Shown in pieces: positions 34,037 through 43,800 of a DNA stretch of 64,000 nucleotides. Source of the stretch: Planctomycetota bacterium (lineage in GTDB: Bacteria > Planctomycetota > Planctomycetia > Pirellulales > Pirellulaceae); the NCBI GenBank assembly GCA_014381825.1, contig JACNKX010000095.1, forward strand, positions 1 through 64,000, written 5' to 3'. Each line of letters begins with the position of its first letter. Position 1 is the first letter of the stretch. The position numbers and the translations under genes are program-made. The notes under the pieces were generated by a model. The model was not told the origin of the DNA, made no database searches, and was given only the letters and a program-made list of their open reading frames with translations.

Positions 34037-36214
34037 TCAGGTCGTAGTGGAAGGTTTCTTCAGCTTCGAGGGATCGACGAGGCCGCAGAGCGTTAGCTGG
34101 CCTTCGTTGCCGCGACCGTCCCATTGCAGTTCGTAAAGCTGTGTGCGACCGGGGCCGAGATGAACGACGACGTATTCGTAAGCGAACAAGCGATCCAGGT
34201 GCAACTTGATTTGCGTTTGGCCCCATTGGAGCGCTTCGCGGATTTGGCGGCGCGTGAAGTGAACGTCTTTTGTCGCGATGCTTTCAGCCTTCGCCGTCTG
34301 CTTGACGTGTTCGTGTAACTGACGAAGCAAGGTTCTTGTTTGCATCGGCAGTTCGTCGATGCTCCGGCCCAGGATGGCATCGGCGATCGTGTTGGCGACG
34401 GTGATGTCTCGCTTCGTGACTTCGATGTATTCGACTTCTTGTTCGTTGATCGTGGCTTGTTTGACTTCGCGTTGATGCTGATGCAGGAACGTGACGGCGC
34501 GGATCAGCGACAAGTATTTCGCATGGTCGCGGCGGTTGCGAACGCGAAGACTTGTGAATTGAAGTTGCTCGGCGTACGGATTGATGACTTCGATCGGACG
34601 AAGCAGACGCTGCGCGTTCTGATGAAGTTGTCGAACTCGCTTCGCTTGTTCTCTCGAAGTAAAGCCTTCGAGCGTTTCTGATTCGCGTTGTCGTTGATGG
34701 ATGGCTTCGGTTTGTGTTGACTCTTCGTCAACGCTAATGACGAGGCAACGGTTCATTAACTCTTCGTCGACGTTGGTTGCCGTTGTTGTGAGAAGCAAGG
34801 CGACCGGACCTTCGACTTCGTAGCGTTCGATGGCGGTTCGACCGGTGCCGGTCTCGCGGCCGGTGGTCACGATTGAGAGATGGCCTTCGCTTTGCAAGAG
34901 CTTCAAGGCGTAAGACGCATCGCGGACGCCTTCTTCTTCGGCGACCGACAGAATTTTGTGTTGCAAGTTCTCGTTCTGCATGTAGTACAAGCTTTGACTT
35001 GTCATCGCGCTGCACGCGAATTGTTCTTCGGGCGGCATGAAGGAGAGGACTGCATCCATGAGTGATGTCTTGCCAGCGGCAGACGATGATTGCACGACGA
35101 GGCCCAGTGGACGTTGGCGCTTGCGGCTGGTCGCCGCAAGATAGCCGACGAGTTTTCCTGTTCGCTCGCCGACGATGCCACAGGTGTCGAAGTCGTCCAA
35201 GATGTGATCGAGTAAATGCTCGTCTTTCAAGAGTTCCAATGCTTCGCTTCGCTCAGCATCGGTTAGCTTGACTTCCGGTTGTTGTTGCTTGGTTTTGTTG
35301 GCTTGTTCGCCTTGGAGTTGTTCGAGTTTTAAGAGGACACGACCGAGATCGCTGCGAAGCGTTGCTTCGGCTGCGCCGACTTCGTCAGCCGCTTCGGCCA
35401 AGTACAAGCGGCGTGAACGTGAATGATACAGATCAAGCGTATCGACATGAAAGCGTTCGTTGTGGAAGACCAACACGTTGACTTTCATCACGCCGCTGAT
35501 CGTGTTGCGATCGAGTCCACGTATTCGCCAACGACGTTGTTCGATTTCGATCGTGACTTCTGTTTCTGTAACAATCGCTTCGAGATCTTGGATCGGTGCG
35601 GGAACTGGTGACGTGACGGGTTCGCTTGGTTCGGGAGACCTGCGGTCGGCGTTGGTGACTCGGTCGGGCGACCGGCCACAACGAGTCTCTGCATTCGTGT
35701 GATTCGCGTCATTCGCGGGCAGCGCTTCCTTCGCAGGCTGGAAGCCTACGCCACGAGGATCAACCCACGAAGCGACGCGAATGCGCTTTGACAACGCATC
35801 GGGAACGGTCTTGTACGCGATGGCGTATTGATTGGCGTCGAAGTCTTTCGGGAAGGTGATGCGATGTAGTTCGATGTTGCTGACGAGATCGCTGGCCGCG
35901 ATCCGCGCGACTTCGGCGTTGCCTTCGTCCGTGTTCGCGTGGGATAACAATAATCGTTTCACGTTCGTTAGCATCTCGCTTGATAGATCAACGTCTTGCA
36001 GCGCGATGACGATGTCATGGCCTGCGGCATGAAACGTCAACGCATTGAGAATGCTATCGGCGAGAATCAGTTCGTCGAACTTGGACAGTGCAACGACGTT
36101 GAAGATGCCGCCCGCGATTCGATAATGCAGATCGGCTTTCGTATGATCGTCGATGCGACGACCGTCCATGGATCGCCGCGATTGTTCGTCTTTCGGGGGC
36201 GGTTCGCGAAACAA
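34037..36214 (-). pseudogene. Toprim/P-loop DNA primase-helicase of a mobile element, N-terminus truncated
   Basis: The open frame is 725 residues. Residues about 12-75 read MDGRRIDDHTKADLHYRIAG, then FDELILADSILNALTFHAAG, matching the Toprim part of CHC2-type primases ('YGRKIxxxLRxGxxHxYLPGxHxGVWN' and 'EALIDALTF'). In intact relatives a CHC2 zinc finger precedes this, and here it is absent. A Walker A motif, LVVQSSSAAGKTSLMDAV, stands near 371-388 and KILSVAEEEG looks like a Walker B. The winged-helix-like tail is at about 640-700. Residues about 153-196 (see repeat) are an insertion of palindromic repeat DNA read in frame. The gene lies in a cluster of truncated genes, so it is probably a relic, although the frame is long and open. 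Confidence 0.6.
35625..35755. repeat. Palindromic repeat DNA inserted in frame inside the primase-like gene
   Basis: Two palindromes lie close together: GGCTGGAAGCC (35736-35746, near-palindrome) and CGGTCGGGCGACCG (35661-35674). Between them is the tandem-like GATTCGCGTCATTCGCG. The sequence is translated as GVGFQPAKEALPANDANHT and further, unlike the flanking protein. The first palindrome core also occurs in the intergenic hairpin at 12283-12343, which suggests a dispersed element. Confidence 0.55.
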
Positions 36215-36330
36215 GTTGGTTCATCATTCAAGCTCGTTGGTTCAATGTCAGCTCAGTTCTCATTTCGCCGCGATGGTAACTCCACTCGCCAAACAATCAA
36301 TCCTCGCGGCGACAGAAACACGTTACGTTG

Positions 36331-36621
36331 TCAGCTATCTTTCTTCGTTCCAACGTAGCGATACAAGTTCGCATCGTCTGCTTCAAATTCAACCGGGTCG
36401 ATATTCAACCATTTTCCCGGCGTGGGATCGTGACAGCGGGAACTCCAGGGTTGCAACTTCTCGTCATCCTCTAAATCACAACCAGAATAACCAAGCATAA
36501 TGTCCAAATCAGCGTGCGAATGCTCCACGTCAATCGGATTACCGAAAGCGTCGTACGACGCGGGACTATCAGACAACACGGCATCCCACACACTTCTCAA
36601 ATCCACGTCATAGCTTTTCAT
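36331..36621 (-). pseudogene. RHS-repeat core fragment
   Basis: 96 residues. YDAFGNPIDVEHSHADLDI is followed by GYSGCDLEDDEKLQPWSSRC, then DPTPGKWLNIDPVEFEADDA with NLYRYVGTKK. This follows the RHS-associated core order (YDxFGN, GYTGRExDxETGLxYxRARYY, DPxxGRWxxxDPIGFxxxDxNLYRYV), but several core residues are degenerate (WSSRC for YYRARY). The long N-terminal repeat part is absent. It is an orphan core fragment, likely from recombination of toxin tips. Confidence 0.6.
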
Positions 36622-36687
36622 GTCAATTAACCCTTGTTATTAGACCCGTTTCACGGTTCGCGTGCGAAGTCAGATCTTGCTCGTTCG

Positions 36688-36978
36688 CTAAGGGGTGATT
36701 CCAAGCAATTCCTCGAACGTAAGTAATAGACTTACGAACTGTACTTCATCGAGGCTTTGTTGTGCCCACGTCACAAACTCTCGTATCTCATCGGGAGCAT
36801 TGTCAACGTCGACCGCAAAGTTTCTTGCTGATGCAGAAAACAGCAACAGCTTTGCACGACAGTGAGGACACTGCACAGGGTGATGATCTGCACTTGGTAG
36901 GCAATCAACAATCGACTGACGACAACGTGGGCAACGGATTTCCTTTGACGTAGCATCAGAAGTAGCAGTCCAATTCAT
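36688..36978 (-). CDS. Small zinc-ribbon protein, possible immunity partner
   Basis: 96 residues. Four Cys (C16, C19, C37, C40) in CPRC...CPHC spacing form a zinc ribbon, followed by an acidic helical part (DEIREFVTWAQQSLDEVQF). The ATG overlaps the upstream stop by one base (TAATG) with GGAGG 6 nt before it, so translation is coupled to the ParB-like fragment. Position right behind an RHS-type toxin tip suggests an immunity protein, but no family is recognised. Confidence 0.6.
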   Translation of the reverse strand: MNWTATSDATSKEIRCPRCRQSIVDCLPSADHHPVQCPHCRAKLLLFSASARNFAVDVDNAPDEIREFVTWAQQSLDEVQFVSLLLTFEELLGITP

Positions 36979-37325
36979 TAGTAACCTCCGAATGCGTCAG
37001 GGAACTTTGTCCTGTAAAAGTCTCTCATTCGTTCTGAGAGGCTAGACCATTCAACAACCCGTCCTGGAATCGATTTCTCACCAAGTTGCCGCATCGCTGC
37101 TAATCGATGGTTTCCACCACCAAGAATCAGCTTGCCATCACACATCTTAATAACGGGGACAGTCTGATCCAGTTTGAAGCCGCCATTTGAAATCAGCTTG
37201 GCTACACGCCCGTGGAAGTTCCGAGGGCTGAAACAAATGGCGCTTCTACCGATCAGGTGTGGATGTATTACGGCGGAGCGAACCATCTGCACAACCGTAA
37301 TCCTTCCAACGGAGAAAGGGAGCAC
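36978..37325 (-). CDS. ParB-like nuclease-fold fragment, likely RHS toxin tip
   Basis: 115-residue open frame. From about residue 36 it reads FHGRVAKLISNGGFKLDQTV, then LILGGGNHRLAAMRQLGEKS. The motif GGGNHRLAAM is the ParB/Srx signature (GxxRxxA). It ends DFYRTKFPDAFGGY. Toxin tips with ParB-like folds are common in RHS proteins. The first 35 residues lie on the opposite strand of the hydrolase remnant and probably are not native, so the toxin has been cut off from its RHS carrier. Confidence 0.6.
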   Translation of the reverse strand: MLPFSVGRITVVQMVRSAVIHPHLIGRSAICFSPRNFHGRVAKLISNGGFKLDQTVPVIKMCDGKLILGGGNHRLAAMRQLGEKSIPGRVVEWSSLSERMRDFYRTKFPDAFGGY

Positions 37326-37694
37326 AGGTTTGGGATTGCCAAGTGGCGCATCGACGGCTTTGCCGCGCTGGAAGATACAGACGGAGTAGAAGATACGATC
37401 ACTAGCAAGACGATACGGTTCAGCGGAAATCAGCTCACCCTGAATGCCGACGTCAAATCAACGGGATATATCACGGTGAAGATTAAATCGGGCGATGCCG
37501 AAGTGGATCTGAAAGGCTTGTCCGATCCAGTCACTGGAGACCATCGTAAACATGTTGTCCGAGGCACGGTGGGCGAATCCCCAAGCAGCCGACTGTGTTC
37601 CTCCGGTGTCCACCAACCGCATCTCAATCTTGCTGGTACACCCACGTCGCCTCTATTCCAGACAGAAGTGACGCTGATCTTGGCCCAGCTTTGA
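37232..37694 (+). pseudogene. C-terminal remnant of a secreted hydrolase-like protein
   Basis: The plus-strand frame reads VWMYYGGANHLHNRNPSNGE, with HRFGIAKWRIDGFAALEDTD, then TITSKTIRFSGNQLTLNADV. This resembles the final beta-domain of planctomycete proteins related to GH32/GH43 five-bladed hydrolases ('YYGGxDxLHN...GLAxxRxDGFVSL...L'). The catalytic propeller is missing upstream, where the sequence switches to the ParB-like gene on the other strand. I regard it as a 5'-truncated relic. Confidence 0.45.
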
Positions 37695-37819
37695 CATCCA
37701 GAGCAGCGTTAAAACCAGATCGTCCAAGAATAAAGAATTCGCTCGACTCTTTTGACTACACGAGATTTCGTCGCATCTCAGAGCTCGACCGGCGGACGCT
37801 GGTAAGTACGAGCGTATCG

Positions 37820-40800
37820 TTAAGCCACTTCTCGTTTCGTTGTGACAAACGCCAGGGTTGCGGCACAGGCTGCTAGTAAGGCAAGCACCAATACGGTTTG
37901 CCAGAGATGAAGTCTGAGTTGCAAAGCAAAGTTGAGATCAAGCTCCAGCGGCGCGTTCTCGGCAACTTGCACGCTGCGACTGAAGGTATAGACCGTGCCT
38001 TCTTCCGGCAGGCTGATGATGATTGCCTGCGGAGCAGGTTCGGTGGTGCGTTGATGCTGGACGAGACGACCCGCGATCTGTTGGAGAATGACGTTATCCT
38101 CGGTGGTGTTTCCCCCCAGGAGTTGGCTGAGTTGCTGGGGTCGAAAATTCAGCTGATTTTGTTGGAGGATCGGATTGTCGGCCGCAGCTTGTCGGAGTTG
38201 TTTGTTATCTGCCAATGCCGTGTCATCCATATTATTGTCGAGGTAGAGACGCTGACGGCGGGTATTGAGACCGACGATAGCCTGTTGTGTTTGCAGGTTC
38301 TCCAACTGCACGCGGGCATCTTCATTCGAGGCAGCGTCGAGCGCATACTGGTTGGCAACACTGTTCAGCGCCCAGCGAGCCTTGGCTTGCTCACCGGCCT
38401 GGAGAAGTTGATTGGCTTGCTCCAGGAGCTGCGCGGCATGTTGCGCCTGGACTTGTCGCTTGCCGCTAACTTTCGAAATGTAAGAGTCGCGGTCATAATC
38501 TCCCTGATCCGCCTGTCGTATCAGTTCGAGATTGCCTTCGTTGTCGGTCAGCTCGAAGCCCTTCGGGGCGACGATGTTCCATTCGATGTTTTCCAGAGGC
38601 ACATTCAGTTGAGGGCTGCTAAGCTTCAGCTGGCTCAATCGATCACCGGGGACGGAGTAGACTAAGCGAACTTTCGCCGTCCGGTCGTCGATGCCCGGTA
38701 GAATGTAGAACTGCCAAGCGTTTGCATTACCTCCTTGACGAATCGAATGCACACTTTCGCCGTTAACGAAAATGCTGAATAACTCGCCGCCGACGGGCAG
38801 ACCGACGCTCAGGCTACTGCGCTGAATGACTTCCATGGTTACGTCGACAGCGGTAAGTTGATCGCCGGTTGGCGACAGAACGGTGGTTAAGGAGCCCTCG
38901 GCCACACGGAGCTTCAGAGCGTCTGCCAGCGAATGGCGTGTGGCAAGAACAATGAGAGCGTTAGCGGGAGCCACGGCGCGCAGAGCGAGCGCGGGAGCGT
39001 TGCGATTTCCCGCTTGGCGGAGCGTTTGAGGAACCGTAGTCCAGTCGGCCCGCTGCCATCCTTGCGGCAGAGTCTCGTGTTCTAACTCCAGTCGTCCGCC
39101 GGCGCGGACACTAAAAAAGTACGAAAGTTGTCGGGCTTGCGGGAAGCCGGCGGGGCTCAGGGATTCGCTTTCGCGATCTCCGCGTCTTTCGTATTCGATT
39201 CGGAAATGGATTCCGCCGACCACACGGCGTTTGAATTGAATTTCCCAAATGTTTGAATCCGGTGCGGTTCTGATAAAATCGCTTACTGTCTTGCCGCTAG
39301 CTCGAAGCGTTTTGATTTCGTCCTCGTCCGCAATAGGCAGGATGACTTGCAAACTACTGATCGAAGCGTTCTGCACATTGAAGCTTCCAATCAAAGCGGA
39401 TCGGGTCTGCCCTTCTCGCAAGGTGATTTCATGCAGCACTTGGCCCGTCACCCACGGATCTAGTATTTCGATACCGAGAACCAGCCTCCAGTCACGCTGC
39501 AACAGGCGAAAAGCCAGCCCACCCTGAGTTTGGCTGCCCATGCTCCGCGGATCGGTCTCGGAAACATTCTGGCGTGACACGGTTCTCAGCCGAATGCCGG
39601 TGGTGGGCCTGACGACTAACTCGCCGGTCTGTCGGCTCGCTTCTTTCAACTCGAAACGCGGAATCTCCCAGTCGCTGGCGTCGGTCGGTGCCGTGCCGGA
39701 CAAGACAAGAGAGAAACTCTGCGTACCGATGGTCTTCCCGTTGAGGTGGAGGATAATTTGGCGCTGGCCGCCTTCGCTCAGTTCAGCCCAATGATGCAGC
39801 GCCGCACCGGTAAGCGATTCTACTTCGAGTCCGTCAGGCAATGGAAAGCTCAATTGGAACAAGCCGGCTCGCGAAATCTCGGCAGCGAAATTGATGCCCA
39901 AGACCACTCGTTCGTCACCCAGTGAGAGCACTTGTTTGCTAAAGACACGAACTTCCGAATCAACCGGGGCGACACGCAAGGCTAGTTCTCCACCGTCAGT
40001 ACCATAGCGATAAACTCGATGCAACACGGCTTGCTTGTTGGGGATCAAACTAGTGTCGAAGTCTCCTAAATTGACGACCGACATGATTGTTGTTTCCGCC
40101 TTCTCAGGTTGGGCATCGGGGCCGAAAGCGATCGCGACGAGACCGATCTCGCCATTTGCGTCAGCGACTTTCAACGGAGCCAGGTTGACATCCGCTGGCA
40201 GCGGATCGAGACCACGCTGTGTGTCGATCATGATATCGAAAGCTTGCGACTGAGTCGGTTCGATTTCCAGTTTCAGCCGACCGACATCAGCGTCGAACTG
40301 CCACGAACCGACTGGGCCACTCACGGCGCTCACGGTCAGACCGTCGGGAACAAGCACATTCAGTCCACGGACTTGTCCCTGCGAAGTGCGGATGTGAAGA
40401 CGATGACGACCATCGACTACACCGGGGCCGGGCAGATAGAGGTTCGAAGCTTCGACGAAGAATTGCGTCTCCTCCGTCGTGACATCACGGGCATTGGGTT
40501 TGAGTACCAAGCTCGCCTTTCCGGGACCAAGCAGCACCTTGACCTGGGTCGTCCCGGCGGCGGCTTCGACTGGTTCGACACGGACGGCGGTCGGACTAAC
40601 GACATCCCATCCGGCTTCATCGTAGCTGAAGTTGATTTCCTGAACGGCCGCAGCGCCGGTGAGCACTGGCACGCCTTCCATTGGCTTGAGCGCTTCCAGC
40701 TGAAACTCAAAAGTCGCTAGGTAGGCGACTGCCTCTGCGACTGGTTGAGGATCTTCAGCGAGGGCGGGCACTTCCTCGGTGACCGGAATGCTGATGATGT

Positions 40801-43800
40801 AGGTCAGGCCCTGGCCGGGCACTTCTCTTTTGGTGAGACGAAGGCCTTCTCCTTCGAAGCGAGTCAGCACCGCCGGTGCTCTCAACAGCAGGAATCGGTC
40901 GCCCGGTTGCCCGGAAAGAGCGATCGTTCCACTTGCGCTGAGACGAACGTCTTGATGGGTAACTTGCCATTGCTGTGTGATGGCATCGGCCGCTTCAAAA
41001 CCATCCGGAACCGCTGCGAGGCAAGTTGCCGAGATGGAAGAGAGCATCAGAGCGATCAAGGCGATCGTTGCCGTAGCCGTACCAGGTTCGGCATTCGGAC
41101 TGCTTTCAGCAGCTTCTCTTCTCGCCCTTCGTCGCTCAGCGATGGCACGCATCCAGTTACGGATGCTGCGAATCCGATCCCATGCGCGAGGGAAAAATAA
41201 CAGAATCAGGATCGCGAGGGCGAGCAGGGCATAAAACCACGGAGCTCCATCGGGTTGGAACAGCACACCCAAAGCGATCAGGAGCATCCCGCTACAGCGG
41301 ACGAGCACCTTGAGCCGCGTGTCCATCCTAAAAAATGACCAGACGATTCCAGCGATGCCGCCCAAAAATGCAATCAGGCCGATCCAGGAGAGACCGCCCA
41401 GCCACAGCGGAATGTTCTTCACTTGGAGTTCAACGGTTTCCGCCGCCGAAAGAATCGGCAGACTCAGCTGCAGCGGCGCTGGCGATTCCGTCTGGGACAG
41501 AGCCATCGAAGCAGTTGAAATCGCCACGATAACGGCAATTGCCAGACCGAACAGCCCCAACGCATGCAAGAGTCCCGCCTTGCCACACGCCCAGATTCCG
41601 ACCCCGGTAATCAGGCTGACGAAGATCAGTGAGACGATTCCTCGTTTGGCCACCCAGTCAAAACCTGATGGCCGCAAGACGGGCTCGGGAGGTGTGACCG
41701 TTCCACCGCTCGGCACCAGCACGCGCTTCTCATCTCCGCGGATATGCCACTGTGTTTTGAGGACTGGAGCAAAAACGATCGGCAAGGTAAGTACGGGATT
41801 TGTTTCATCGACGGTCGGTTTCCCCAAACGCAGCCGCACCTCCACCGGAATGTTGGGGTCCGTTCCGCCGGGCAGAGGAATCAGTGTGGCCTGATCCGCT
41901 TGCCGCGCGGTGACAGGTTGACCGTTTACGGTAACTTCCCAAAGTCGCACGGGGTCATCGGGCAGTTTGATTTTGAGCGTGCGTTGTCCACGAGACTTTA
42001 TATAGTAGAGAACGTCCGTCACCAATTCGCCGTCCTGCGAAACACGACTGTTGGCTTCGGAAAACTCAACCACCTGTGTCGCCGTGGCACCTGGCTGGAA
42101 CCAGTCTATTTTTAGATTGAGATTGAACGGACGCTCGGTATACTGCCATGATCCCAGAGGAGGTGCAGTGCTGAGCAGGCGGAACTCCGCGGGTAGTTCC
42201 AGCGGATCGAGTTTCAGCATATCTTCAGAAATCGCTAGCGTTTCGATTTTCACCTGCATCGGACTGACCACCTGGACGTAACCGCGTTCGCCCTGCACAC
42301 CGCTGGGAACAATCTGACCGGCCCGGAAAGAGCCATTGCTTTCGTCGGGCTTTTCTTCAAACGTCACCAACAGGGTGTAGGGTCCCATCACCGGCTGATG
42401 GAGAGAAACAACCAGCGTGTCGCCCTCCCTGCGCCAGGAACGGACATCCTGGCCGTCGACCATAACATTGCCCAGAACTTCGGGCGCGGTAATGTTCCAT
42501 TCGGAGACAGGGGCTCCCGTGACGAAATAATTGATCAGCGCGCTGCCATAAACCGTTCCTTGGCTCAGGGAATACAGGTGAAACACATCGGACTGTACGC
42601 TCCGGTCGAGCAGTTCGATGTGCATCGTGGCTGACCAGCCAGGTTCACGAATACGAAAGGCCTGTTGGAGATTCGCCGTGGGCTTGGGGAAGTAGGACAG
42701 CGGCTTTTCGACCAGCAAGTCTGTTTCTCCAATAGCAATGCGAAAACCGGGTGCGCCAATGATCCCAATGTCGCCACGTACCGTTTTTGCGCCGGGGAAT
42801 TCGATCCGTGGCAGCACCCAGTCCTCTTCGGCAGCGGCTTCATTTTTCTCCAGGTGCAACGTCACCAGCTGACGCCCCGCAACGTCCTCACCAAATATGA
42901 CTTTCAAGTTGCGCCGACCGTCGGCGACTTCGGAGGCTGCGATATAATCCGCGACGCTCGCGCCCGTGACGGAGACGACGGAGTAATCCGAGGGAACACC
43001 AAAATCCCACTCGCGAATCGGCGCTTCGCGAACGTCGAGTTCGATGTCCGCATTGATCACGCGATCGGTTTCGGCCAGCTGATAAAGAACCAGTTCGGAA
43101 ATATTGACTTCAGGTTGAATACGATCTGCGGCAACGGTGAACTCGTGGTCGGCAGCGGGGAAGCGGTAAACAAAAATCTGCCGAGCCTCGATTGGCTCGC
43201 CAGGATACTGCTCGGGTGCCAACTGGGTCAGTCCGATCAGGGCTGTCGGTTCGAGACGCACAGATCCCATATTAGTAAGTCGCAGATAACCCGAATGCCG
43301 GATCGCACCGACAGGATTCAATCGCAGGCCTTCGACGCGTACGGGGAATGCACCAAGCGGAGTCTGGCTGCGGACTTTGATCTGACTGGCAGCGGTGATA
43401 GGCTGACTAAGGGTTGCGTCCAAACGGCGATCCTCTCCTTCGCCGGTGACTTCCCAGGCGACAATGTTGCTGCCTTGGACGTCGAGTATTTCTCCTGGTC
43501 CAGCCAGCAAAACGCTTAGGGACTTCAGTTCACCCTGAAGAACTTGGTAGTCGATCTGATGATCCTGACGCAGCAGTCCCGCACCAACTTTTGCCTCGAT
43601 GTGGCCAGCGGTGGTGAAAAAGAGTTTTCCCTCGCCGGCTTGACGCGCGGTCTTCCATTGCAGTTTGGCGCGACCCGTGGCAGGTAAGAATCCCAACCAA
43701 TTGTTGTTGTCGAGCAGCGGTACGACCGATTGCTGGTCGCGATGAAATTCGAGATCCGCGTCGAGTCCGTTTAGCGTCATGGGAACCACAGCGCTAGCGG

